Below are positions 19,350 through 28,540 of a stretch of DNA of 64,000 bases, piece after piece. Origin of the DNA: Cytophagales bacterium (GTDB lineage: Bacteria; Bacteroidota; Bacteroidia; Cytophagales; Cyclobacteriaceae); NCBI GenBank assembly GCA_033344775.1, contig JAWPMT010000001.1:434001-498000 (forward strand), written 5' to 3'. The notes beneath the pieces are model-generated. The model was not told the origin of the DNA, did not search any database, and saw nothing but the letters and a program-made list of their open reading frames with translations. Numbering within the stretch: position 1 is the first letter of the stretch; each line of letters opens with the position of its first letter. A program made the position numbers and the translations under genes.

Positions 19350-20543
19350 TTAATTTTTAAGGGCAGAAATTTCTTTCTCCAATTCTGCGTTTTTTTCCTC
19401 CAATTGGTTCATTCGCTTATTCTGCTCAATAAGATGCAGGGTCAATTCCTCAACCTTCTGGAGCAGCAGGATATTCATTACTTTGATTTCTAGTCCTTCT
19501 TCCGCCATTTCAGCAGCAGAAGGGATTTCAGGCAGGTGCTGATTGGTCTGGATGAATTTTTCCGTTTCTTCCAATGATCGAAGGTCATAATCTTCCTCAA
19601 ATACGAAATCCGCCCCACTTACATCTTCCAGAATTAATTCATCCGCATTGATGGTGCCTGCCACAGAGAGTTTTTGGGTTGGCTCGTACGTTCCAATCCC
19701 AACATTCCCATTCTGTTGTACCCATAGTGAATACTGACTATCGTCAGTGCCTAAGTAAAGCCCACCTTCATTTACTGTTCCATATCCTATATGTGCGTTT
19801 TTCAAGTTCCCGGTTCTATTAAAAGTTAGAATCTTCGTTTGATCACTTGCTAATGTCAATCGTGTTGGAATATTATCCGTTCCAATTCCAATATTTCCTG
19901 AGGAATTGATGACCATCCTCACATTATCAAAGTTGTTTGAGCCTTGATTAACATGAGATGATGCTGTTGCAAACCTGATTTCAGTTGCTGTGTTAAATTG
20001 ATTTGTACCTCCTCCAATCCAAATCATATTTCCACTACCATCTGAATCAAAAACAAATCCAGCCATTGGTTCCTCCGAGTTGAAATAATGAGGTGCTCCA
20101 ATCCTCCCAAATTTTCTTGTGGCATTAGTCCGAGAAGATGAACTTACATCAGATCCGATCAAGGCGCTTATCCCTGTGGATTGAATATGCAATTTAGCAC
20201 TTGGGGTTGTTGTACCAATACCTACATTGCCTCCCATTATTGAAGTTTTCGTTGCTGCAGATAATTGTATTTCTCCACTAGTGCCTATGTATGTATTACC
20301 TCGTATATAGTTATTTCCGTTTGAATGTGGTAAATGAGTGTATCCATCACCAATTCCTGTGGATCCATTATTAGCCCCATCAAACCTTGTTGCTCCTCTA
20401 ACATCCAGTTTACTACTCGGTGATATTGTGCCAATACCTACATTATCTGTAGTTGTTACTTTGCCGCTTTGAGGATTACTCCATTGACCATATGTTGTAT
20501 AACTCAATAGAGCCAATGAAATCATTAAAATTAGCTTATTCAT
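19350..20543 (-). CDS. Secreted tail-fibre-like protein, paralogue of the downstream gene
   Basis: 397 residues with a signal peptide (1-19, ending TYGQ). It carries repeated GIGT-type fibre motifs (VGIGTISP, VGIGTTTP, IGIGTDN, VGIGTYEP) and a C-terminal ~85 residues nearly identical to those of the adjacent protein: FVFEEDYDLRSLEETEKFI, HLPEIPSA and the coiled coil ending in ELEKEISALKN. The central region differs from its neighbour, so the pair looks like a duplicated gene that keeps a conserved C-terminal trimerisation or attachment module and varies the display region. Both genes are on the minus strand with a 133-bp gap, so they may be co-transcribed. Confidence 0.8.
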   Translation of the reverse strand: MNKLILMISLALLSYTTYGQWSNPQSGKVTTTDNVGIGTISPSSKLDVRGATRFDGANNGSTGIGDGYTHLPHSNGNNYIRGNTYIGTSGEIQLSAATKTSIMGGNVGIGTTTPSAKLHIQSTGISALIGSDVSSSSRTNATRKFGRIGAPHYFNSEEPMAGFVFDSDGSGNMIWIGGGTNQFNTATEIRFATASSHVNQGSNNFDNVRMVINSSGNIGIGTDNIPTRLTLASDQTKILTFNRTGNLKNAHIGYGTVNEGGLYLGTDDSQYSLWVQQNGNVGIGTYEPTQKLSVAGTINADELILEDVSGADFVFEEDYDLRSLEETEKFIQTNQHLPEIPSAAEMAEEGLEIKVMNILLLQKVEELTLHLIEQNKRMNQLEEKNAELEKEISALKN

Positions 20544-20743
20544 GCCGTTTTGAGTATGGTTTTGTAGTTAGCTTGTTTGACCGTAAAGTTATAGAAAAGT
20601 TGGAATTAGCATAAATCTATTCCTCCAGCAATCAGTAAAGTCTTAATGGCTTTACTTGAATTAAGTCATAACTTCGATATATGGAACTTGATGTATTCAG
20701 ACATCCTTTCTATCCGCCTCACGTTTAATTCAAGAAAAAACAC

Positions 20744-21235
20744 ATGAAATCTCTGTTTGCCACTTTGTTTGTTTTTGTGAGCCTCACTCCTGCTGAATTG
20801 CCGGAACTCAACAAGAAAGTCATTGAATATGTGAACAAGAACATGCGACAAAAAGTCGGACGTGGTGAATGTTGGGACCTGGCAGCTGGCGCTTTGGCTT
20901 ACTCCAATGCGTACTTTGACAGAAGTTCCAAAAAGACGGTGACGATTTATGGCAGAGAATTGAATCCCAAAAACGACGAGATCTTACCAGGGGACATGAT
21001 TCAATTTAAAAATGTGCGAATGAAATGGCGAGAGGGTAATACCTATCACCAATCGTCCATGATAAAGCATACGGCGATTGTTTATGAGGTCAACGGGCCT
21101 GGTGATTACGAGATTGCACATCAAAATACGGGTGCCTGGGGAAAGAAAGTAGGCGTGAGTAATTTAAAACTATCAAGAATGACAAGTGGCCGAATTTGGG
21201 TCTATCGGCCGGTTGCTTCTAAAGCGGACATGTAG
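20744..21235 (+). CDS. Secreted CHAP-like cysteine-fold protein
   Basis: 163 residues with a short hydrophobic N-terminus (MKSLFATLFVFVSL) that could be a signal peptide. The core resembles CHAP/NlpC-P60-like folds: C43 in GRGECWDLA at the start of a helix, H~108 in IKHTAIVYEV on a beta strand, and a third polar position in EIAHQNTG. The motif GDMIQF between them is typical of these domains. If active it would cleave peptide or amide bonds in peptidoglycan or a similar substrate; catalytic competence is inferred from residue placement only. Divergent from the fibre-like gene. Confidence 0.6.
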   Translation: MKSLFATLFVFVSLTPAELPELNKKVIEYVNKNMRQKVGRGECWDLAAGALAYSNAYFDRSSKKTVTIYGRELNPKNDEILPGDMIQFKNVRMKWREGNTYHQSSMIKHTAIVYEVNGPGDYEIAHQNTGAWGKKVGVSNLKLSRMTSGRIWVYRPVASKADM

Positions 21236-21371
21236 TGATTTCAGCATAAAAACCCAACAAATCCAGACAAAATGTCTCTTTTCCAGACTGTTTCTCCTTA
21301 AAATCTGACAAAATTTCCGAATACCAGCCATGGCATTTCTTTTGAGCTTCTTTCACAAAAAGGAGGATGCT

Positions 21372-22289
21372 ATGAGTCGGTCAGAAGTTCGGTTTCAAAA
21401 TTCAATTCAAAAGTATTTTCTACTAATTGGGGCATTTGTCTTAGCTGCTTTTATTGGAAGTCTATGGCTTGGATGGACACTTTCATTACTCCTGCTAGGT
21501 GTCGGAGCAATGATTACCTCCATCTCTTTGAACATGTCTCCTGAACGAATCCTTCGATGGCAAAAGGCACGTAAACTGGATCGGTATTATCAAGTGAAAT
21601 TGTACCAGTTGGTAAATGCTCTGGCCCGCCGGGCCGGATTACAATATTCACCAGACATTTATTTGGTTCCCAATCAGGTTCCCAATGCTTTTGCTTTGGG
21701 ATCGAAAGAGCGACCCGTGATTGGCATTACTTCGGGTTTAGTTAACGTGCTCAATGAAAGGGAATTAAGCGGTGTACTTGCCCACGAAATCAGTCATATC
21801 AAAAACAATGACCTTTTGATCAAGGGATTAGCCAGCAGTTTTGGGAATTTGACTAACACACTTTCATGGATCGGCCGGATCTTACTGCTGTTCACAATTC
21901 CAATGATGCTTCTAGGCATAGAAACTTTGTCTTTAGGTGCCATACTTTTACTGGTCTTCTCCCCTGCTTTGAACATTTTGTTACAATTGGGGCTTTCCCG
22001 AAGCATGGAATACCTGGCGGATCACGATGCGGCCATGATCACACAAGACCCCATGGGACTGGCATCTGCTTTGCACCAAATTGAAAATCTAAGCACGTCC
22101 TGGTGGACCAGGTTTTGGAAACCAGCCGTCACTCACTCTTCCGATGAATGGTTACGTTCACATCCTGACACACAAAAACGCATTTCAAAATTGCGGTCGT
22201 TAGCAGGAAAATCCAATCAGAAGCACGTTTCTCAACCCAGGATACATCGGAACTACTACTGGGGTAACGGTAATTACCTTATGCAATAG
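21372..22289 (+). CDS. M48-family membrane metalloprotease (HtpX-like)
   Basis: About 305 residues. Two N-terminal membrane helices (~15-60) precede the zinc motif H138-E139-I-S-H142, with two further helices after it and the third ligand in EYLADHDAA (~residue 213). This is the HtpX arrangement: an inner-membrane protease with a cytoplasmic active site acting in membrane-protein quality control. The start at 21372 (MSRSEVRF) has AGGAGG five bases upstream, unusual in this phylum but well placed; an ATG at 21330 would add 14 residues. Start choice is uncertain, the family is not. Confidence 0.85.
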   Translation: MSRSEVRFQNSIQKYFLLIGAFVLAAFIGSLWLGWTLSLLLLGVGAMITSISLNMSPERILRWQKARKLDRYYQVKLYQLVNALARRAGLQYSPDIYLVPNQVPNAFALGSKERPVIGITSGLVNVLNERELSGVLAHEISHIKNNDLLIKGLASSFGNLTNTLSWIGRILLLFTIPMMLLGIETLSLGAILLLVFSPALNILLQLGLSRSMEYLADHDAAMITQDPMGLASALHQIENLSTSWWTRFWKPAVTHSSDEWLRSHPDTQKRISKLRSLAGKSNQKHVSQPRIHRNYYWGNGNYLMQ

Positions 22290-22405
22290 CATCATATGAT
22301 TTTAAAGACTTGCAGGAAGAAGTATCGGGCCCACTGAAGGCTTTTTTAATCACAACCCGGTAGAGTAGAAAAAATTGAGTAGCTTCACACCAAATCAACG
22401 AAACA

Positions 22406-22780
22406 ATGAAACAACGCTACTTTTTATTGATCGCAATATCAATTTTCTCCATCTCTCACCTTCATGCCCAATGTGAACTCACCTACGAACAAGGTTATTT
22501 AAAAGGTCATGATTTGGGAGTATCAGAAAACTATGAGCATGAAAATGCAGAATCCCTTAAAGTCCTGTTCAAAAAGCATGAAGCGTGTCCGGATTATGTT
22601 AAGGGATTACAAGAAGCTTATGAAGTTTACCGGTATTCAGGAATTTCCATCTGCGCAGTACTTCCTGTTCAGCCTTTACCGGGGAAAAGACAATTCTATC
22701 CAGAAAAACCGACGGTTTCGGCGCTTGTGATGAACCTGAAAGAACAGACTGGTCCTTTTATCTGGTGCATAAAAGCCTAA
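22406..22780 (+). CDS. Small secreted protein of unknown function
   Basis: 124 residues with a clear signal peptide (1-21, ending HLHAQ). The mature part has four cysteines (C-E-L-T at the start, EACPDY, ISICAV, IWCIKA), so two disulfides are possible. No family was recognised. The gap to the following alpha-2-macroglobulin gene is 141 bp, so co-transcription is possible but not shown. Confidence 0.55.
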   Translation: MKQRYFLLIAISIFSISHLHAQCELTYEQGYLKGHDLGVSENYEHENAESLKVLFKKHEACPDYVKGLQEAYEVYRYSGISICAVLPVQPLPGKRQFYPEKPTVSALVMNLKEQTGPFIWCIKA

Positions 22781-22921
22781 GCGATGGGCTAGCAAGACCC
22801 CCACTGGATCACAACGAGAATATCAAGACATTTTTCAAATTCAGCGTCATATTTTCATGTAGATTTTGCTATCTTGTGAACACTTAACAGCTCGTATCAA
22901 CTTAACCGATTTTCGACCACC

Positions 22922-25900
22922 ATGTCACGCATTTTTAAAGTATTGCCGTTCCTCCTGCTGATCGCATGTGGAGGAAGCAAAAACGACTCTGATGGCTTTT
23001 CAAGTCCAAAAAACCAATTCATCGACTATGTCAGTTCCTTCACTGGAAATGTGATTTCATCGCAAGGTGATATTCGGGTAAAGCTTACCGGAACAACTGC
23101 AGACTCCCTGATCGGAACAGAAGTTCCCGGATTCTTTTCCTTCTCCCCCTCCATTGATGGATCGGCAGTTTGGGGAGCCAACAACACCATCGTTTTCAAG
23201 CCAACGAATGCGCTACCCAATGGACAATCTTATGAAGTAACGGCGAAACTTGATAAGGTAATTCCCGACATTGATAAGGATAAACGTGAATTTAGGTTTG
23301 TGTTTCAAACACTCGTTCAGAATTACGAAACTTCGGTGTTCGGTCTGGTCCTGTACGATGCGAAAGACCTCACCCGTGTAAAAGTCGAGGGACAGATCCA
23401 AACAGCAGACTATGTCTCCTATGAAGCCGTACAGAAAATGCTTGGGGCCAATCAGGATGGAATTAGTAAGAACATCTCCTGGGAGAATACTGGAAAAGAC
23501 AATACGTATGCTTTCATCATCGAAGATATCACCAAGTCAAAGAAAGAAAGCCAGGTCGAATTGCAATTCATTGGTGGAGCCATTGGGGTAGATAGAAACG
23601 AATCATTGAGCGTTGAAGTGCCTTCGCTAGACAACTATAAGGTCGTATCAAGTAAAGTAGTAGATGGCGCTGAAAAATACATTTCAGTACTGTTTTCTGA
23701 TCCACTGGATTCCCGACAAAACTTACAGGGATTGATCAGTCTTGTTGGCGCGACCGGAAGTCCCCGATTGGTCATCAACCTGAACGAGTTGAAAATATAC
23801 CCGAAGGGCAACATCGGTCAGCAATTGACCTTGACAATCAATGAATCGGTCAAAAACATCGGTGGCTATGAACTCAAAGAAGACTATCGAGCGACTCTTG
23901 TTTTTGCACAAGTCAAACCTGAAGTTCGGTTGGTAGATACCAGCTCCAAATCGATCCTTCCTAATAATGATAACCTCACCCTACCTTTCGAAGCGGTGGG
24001 ATTGAATTCCGTAGAAGTATCAGTGATCAGGATTTTTGAAAGCAACATTCTGCAATACTTTCAGGTCAACCAGCTCAATGGTGATTATCAACTCAATCGG
24101 GTGGCCAAGCCCATCATCAGAAAAACCATTCCGCTCAATTCCTCCGGTGTGACCAACCTCAATACATGGAACAGATTTACACTGGACCTGGATCAGATCA
24201 TCAATACGCAACCGGGAGAGATCTATCAGGTAAGAATTGGTTTCAAAAAGCATCATTCCCTGTATTTCTGTAGCTCGGAAGAAGGGGAAGCAGCAGAAAG
24301 TAGTACCATTAATGATTCGGAAGATGTCCCTGACTGGGATTATTATGATTCCTACTATGGTCGAAATTACTACTGGAGTGATCGTGATGATCCGTGTACA
24401 GATTCCTATTTCGGTAATTACCGGAGCGTTCAAAAAATACTTTTCGCATCAAATATTGGACTGATCGCCAAAAGAAGAGATGAGGGAAAATTACACGTAT
24501 TTGCGAATGATTTGATCACTACTGCTGGTATTTCCGGTTCAGTCATTAAGGTCTACAATTATCAACAACAACTGATTGCAACTGCCCAAACCGATGGCGA
24601 AGGAGTAGCAATTATCGAAACCGACGAATCCCCCTATTTATTGGTTGCTGAAAACGACAATCAGAAAGGATACCTGAGATTGGATGATGGTTCTGCCCTG
24701 TCCCTTAGCAATTTTGATGTTTCGGGATCACGGATCCAAAACGGCCTGAAAGGTTTCATGTATGGAGAAAGAGGCGTCTGGCGACCTTCCGATACCATTC
24801 ATCTGGGCTTTATTCTTGAAGATGTAGCAGCTACCTTGCCAGAAGATCATCCGGTCATTCTTGAGCTCAGTAATCCCAATGGTCAGCTTGTGCAACGCAA
24901 AGTCAGTAGCCAGTCCGTTAGCGGAATGTACCGATTCGATTTCGTGACGGATAAGGATGCGCCTACAGGAAATTGGCTGGCCAAAGCCAAAGTCGGGGGT
25001 GCTACTTTCAGTAAAACCGTAAAAGTGGAAACGATCAAGCCCAATCGGTTGAAGGTTGATCTTACCTTTGATAAAGAAGTTTTCACCGCTTCAGATAACA
25101 ACCCTTCTGCTGATCTCAACGTGCGATGGCTGACAGGGGCAACTGCTCGCAACTTACAAGCAGAATATGAATTGAAGTTGGTACCAATCAAAACCAGGTT
25201 CAAGGATTTCCCGAATTTCAATTTCGATGATCAATCCAAAAACTTCTACAGTCAAAGAGAACTGGCATATGAAGGGAGAGTAGATCAAAACGGATATGCC
25301 CGGGTCGATTTTAATCTAGGATCAAACGACGAAGCTCCGGGAGCACTCCGGGCTAATTTCTATGGAAAAGTCTATGAAGAAGGCGGCGACTTCAGCGTGA
25401 GTAGTGCCAGTATCCCCTACTATCCTTATAATTCCTTTGTAGGGATCAAAGCTCCAGAAGGCGATCGCAGGAACTTCCTTTCGAGACAGGACAAACACAC
25501 CATCGAGATTGCCACAGTAGACGCAAATGGAAATCCGGTGGACCGATCAGGCCTGGAAGTGACCATGTACAAAGTTGGCTGGCGTTGGTGGTGGGACCGG
25601 TCTTCGGATAATATCTCCAACTATCTCAGACGATCCAACCGTATCCAATTAACGAAGACCAGACTTGATACGAAAAATGGACGAGGCCAATGGATCCTGG
25701 ATCCCGATGAACTGGATTGGGGTAGACACTACATGGTGGTACGTGATCCTAGATCGGGACACTCTGCGGGTCAGGTGATCTACATGAGTTGGTATGGCAA
25801 TCGCGGTGATGGACTGGAAGGGGCCAGCATGCTAGATTTCGAAGTGGAAAAAGAAAACTACGAAGTAGGTGAAGATATTTCAATCTCCATTCCCACAACC

Positions 25901-28432
25901 TCCGGCACACGGACCCTGGTCAGTCTGGAAACAGGCAGTGAAGTACTGGAAACGTTCTGGGTAGAAGGTGAAGACGGCAACACAAATTTCTCTTTTGAAG
26001 CCACAGCGGAAATGTCTCCCAATGTGTATGCGCATCTGACAATGATCCAACCACATGGACAAACAGTCAATGACCTCCCCATTAGACTCTATGGTGTTCA
26101 ATCTATCAAGGTCGTCGATCCGGCTACCGTGTTGGAACCTGTAGCCACGTTACCCTCGGAATTGCGGCCCGAACAAGCCTTTACCTTAGAAGTTTCGGAA
26201 GCATCCGGCAAGTCTATGGGCTATACCGTCGCCATCGTGGATGAAGGCCTTCTCGACATCACCAACTTTAAAACTCCCGATCCATGGAATACCTTTTATG
26301 CACGGGAGGCACTGGGCATCAAAACCTGGGACCTTTATGATCAGGTAATTGGAGCCGCTGCCGGAGAAATGCAGCACCTGCTGGCAGTCGGAGGAGATGG
26401 CTCTCTCGGCTCACAGGATCAAACTGAAGCCAATCGGTTCAAACCTGTAGTGAAAGTCCTGGGCCCATTCCAATTGGAAAGTGGAGCAACCAACAAGCAT
26501 GAAATACAACTTCCTCAATACATCGGTAGTGTGAAAACGATGATCGTTGCTGCCGAGAATGGCGCTTACGGTAAAACTTCAGTCGCTACTCCCGTCCGAC
26601 AACCATTAATGGTATTGGCGACTTTACCAAGGGTAGCCGGTCCTGCCGAAACCATGAAATTACCGGTGAATGTTTTTGCGCTGGCAGAGAATGTCAATGA
26701 TGTCCAAATATCCGTTACCACCAAGGGAGCTTTGGAACTTGATGGAGGTAACAGCAAGCAAATTACCTTCCAGAAAGCTGGGGACCAGGTGGTCTATTTT
26801 GATCTGAAGGCTAAAGAGGCCATAGGACCTGGATACGTAACAGTAACCGCAAAATCTGAGGATGTTGAGGCTACGTATGACATAGAATTGCAAGTTCAAC
26901 CCCGAAACCCTGAGGTAACACTCATTGACGATAAGACCATGAATGCCAGTGATGTATGGTCCTATTCGTATCAACCAGTAGGCTTGCTCGGAAACAATTC
27001 CATGGCCATTGAAATCAGTACGCTCCCACCGCTGAACCTGGAAAGTCGATTAAGTTATCTGATTCAATATCCACATGGTTGTGTGGAACAAACCACTTCA
27101 TCGGTCTTTGCTCAATTATTCCTGAGTGATCTCACCGAATTATCAGAGGGAAGGAAAAAACGGATCCAGCGAAACGTTCAGGCTGCGATCAAGCGACTGA
27201 ATTCCTTTCAAACTTCTTCAGGAGGATTTTCCTACTGGCCGGGAGACAACTATCCCAATGATTGGGGATCCAACTATGCTGGTCATTTCTTGCTAGAAGC
27301 CCGCAACCGGGGATATGCGGTTCCTGACGCCATGATTAGTGACTGGATCAAATACCAAACGAAACGTTCAGATTCGTGGGACAACAATAGTACGAATTAC
27401 AACAATGATCTGACGCAGGCCTACCGATTGTATGGATTAGCGTTGGCGGAACAGCCCGCACTTGGCGCCATGAATCGCTTGAAAGCCAATAATTCAATGA
27501 AAGCTGCTGCGAAATGGCGACTGGCATTGGCCTATGCCGAAGCTGGCTTTGACAATCAAGCGAAAAATTTGGTGGAAGGGCTTTCTTCAGAAGTTCAGGA
27601 TGATCGAAGTTACTACAGATATACCTTTGGGTCTGTCGTTCGGGATCAAGCCATGATCATGGAGACTTTACTAAAGATCGGCGAAGATCGAACGGCTTTC
27701 GAGATCTTAAGAAAAATTGCTGAAAAACTCGGTGAAAGCAACCGATGGTTGTCGACGCAAACAACTGCTTACGCTTTGATCGCGATTTCTAAATATGCTC
27801 AGGAATTTGGTTCGAACAACGAAACCGAAGCCACGGTGGAAGTCGCAGGTGAAACCACGAGACTTTCAGGTCAGGCGTTCATTCATCAGGTTTCCATCCC
27901 GGACCCGGAACAACCAGCCGGTATCAAAATACAAAATTCAGGTCAAGCACCCATTTTCGCCAGAGTAATCCGAACCGGTACCCCATTAGAAGGCAATGAA
28001 CAAGCAGAGAGCAGAAACCTAAATATGTCGGTCAGCTATTATGACATGGATGGCAGGGCTTTAGATGTGTCCGAATTGAAGCAAGGCACAAATTTCAAAG
28101 CGCAGGTGACCGTCAGTAACCCCGGAAGAAAAGGGCTGTATGAAGAGCTGGCTTTGACGCAGATCTTTCCATCAGGATGGGAAATCATCAACACAAGATT
28201 AGATGGCTCAGCGGAGACCAACAAGTTGGTGGAGTACCTCGATATTCGAGACGATCGCGCGATGCATTACTTTGATCTACAACCCAATAAGCGGGGCACG
28301 TTCACCGTATTATTGAATGCGACCTATCAGGGGCGGTATTATCTACCTGGTATTACTGCAGAAGCGATGTATGATAATTCTGTATTCGCAAGTACTGAAG
28401 GGAAATGGGTAAATATTGTGGGGGAAGATTAA
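22922..28432 (+). CDS. Alpha-2-macroglobulin family lipoprotein (YfhM-like)
   Basis: 1836 residues, with a lipoprotein signal ending LLIAC at C16, so it is membrane-tethered. Successive MG-type beta domains lead to a bait-like region, then the thioester motif C1387-V-E-Q1390 within PHGCVEQTT, set in an alpha/alpha toroid with GGFSYWPGDN, and a C-terminal receptor-like beta domain. Bacterial A2Ms trap attacking proteases by cleavage of the bait and covalent thioester capture, protecting the periplasm. The next gene encodes PBP1C, the classic partner thought to repair peptidoglycan after the same damage. A tyrosine/aspartate-rich stretch (~residues 462-500) between MG domains is unusual. Confidence 0.95.
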   Translation: MSRIFKVLPFLLLIACGGSKNDSDGFSSPKNQFIDYVSSFTGNVISSQGDIRVKLTGTTADSLIGTEVPGFFSFSPSIDGSAVWGANNTIVFKPTNALPNGQSYEVTAKLDKVIPDIDKDKREFRFVFQTLVQNYETSVFGLVLYDAKDLTRVKVEGQIQTADYVSYEAVQKMLGANQDGISKNISWENTGKDNTYAFIIEDITKSKKESQVELQFIGGAIGVDRNESLSVEVPSLDNYKVVSSKVVDGAEKYISVLFSDPLDSRQNLQGLISLVGATGSPRLVINLNELKIYPKGNIGQQLTLTINESVKNIGGYELKEDYRATLVFAQVKPEVRLVDTSSKSILPNNDNLTLPFEAVGLNSVEVSVIRIFESNILQYFQVNQLNGDYQLNRVAKPIIRKTIPLNSSGVTNLNTWNRFTLDLDQIINTQPGEIYQVRIGFKKHHSLYFCSSEEGEAAESSTINDSEDVPDWDYYDSYYGRNYYWSDRDDPCTDSYFGNYRSVQKILFASNIGLIAKRRDEGKLHVFANDLITTAGISGSVIKVYNYQQQLIATAQTDGEGVAIIETDESPYLLVAENDNQKGYLRLDDGSALSLSNFDVSGSRIQNGLKGFMYGERGVWRPSDTIHLGFILEDVAATLPEDHPVILELSNPNGQLVQRKVSSQSVSGMYRFDFVTDKDAPTGNWLAKAKVGGATFSKTVKVETIKPNRLKVDLTFDKEVFTASDNNPSADLNVRWLTGATARNLQAEYELKLVPIKTRFKDFPNFNFDDQSKNFYSQRELAYEGRVDQNGYARVDFNLGSNDEAPGALRANFYGKVYEEGGDFSVSSASIPYYPYNSFVGIKAPEGDRRNFLSRQDKHTIEIATVDANGNPVDRSGLEVTMYKVGWRWWWDRSSDNISNYLRRSNRIQLTKTRLDTKNGRGQWILDPDELDWGRHYMVVRDPRSGHSAGQVIYMSWYGNRGDGLEGASMLDFEVEKENYEVGEDISISIPTTSGTRTLVSLETGSEVLETFWVEGEDGNTNFSFEATAEMSPNVYAHLTMIQPHGQTVNDLPIRLYGVQSIKVVDPATVLEPVATLPSELRPEQAFTLEVSEASGKSMGYTVAIVDEGLLDITNFKTPDPWNTFYAREALGIKTWDLYDQVIGAAAGEMQHLLAVGGDGSLGSQDQTEANRFKPVVKVLGPFQLESGATNKHEIQLPQYIGSVKTMIVAAENGAYGKTSVATPVRQPLMVLATLPRVAGPAETMKLPVNVFALAENVNDVQISVTTKGALELDGGNSKQITFQKAGDQVVYFDLKAKEAIGPGYVTVTAKSEDVEATYDIELQVQPRNPEVTLIDDKTMNASDVWSYSYQPVGLLGNNSMAIEISTLPPLNLESRLSYLIQYPHGCVEQTTSSVFAQLFLSDLTELSEGRKKRIQRNVQAAIKRLNSFQTSSGGFSYWPGDNYPNDWGSNYAGHFLLEARNRGYAVPDAMISDWIKYQTKRSDSWDNNSTNYNNDLTQAYRLYGLALAEQPALGAMNRLKANNSMKAAAKWRLALAYAEAGFDNQAKNLVEGLSSEVQDDRSYYRYTFGSVVRDQAMIMETLLKIGEDRTAFEILRKIAEKLGESNRWLSTQTTAYALIAISKYAQEFGSNNETEATVEVAGETTRLSGQAFIHQVSIPDPEQPAGIKIQNSGQAPIFARVIRTGTPLEGNEQAESRNLNMSVSYYDMDGRALDVSELKQGTNFKAQVTVSNPGRKGLYEELALTQIFPSGWEIINTRLDGSAETNKLVEYLDIRDDRAMHYFDLQPNKRGTFTVLLNATYQGRYYLPGITAEAMYDNSVFASTEGKWVNIVGED

Positions 28433-28540
28433 CCTTCCCCTTTTACTAGCTCATCCAGTTTTGGCTGCACCTTGTTTTTGATCAGGTCAAACATGCGATC
28501 AAATTTATAATCCAATGAACCTGAATGACTTTTTTGACTC

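Noticed and set aside
22320-22345. Possible terminator ending in TTTTTT after the M48 protease gene
   Set aside because: The GGGCCC-AGGC stem is only three to four base pairs; too weak to call.
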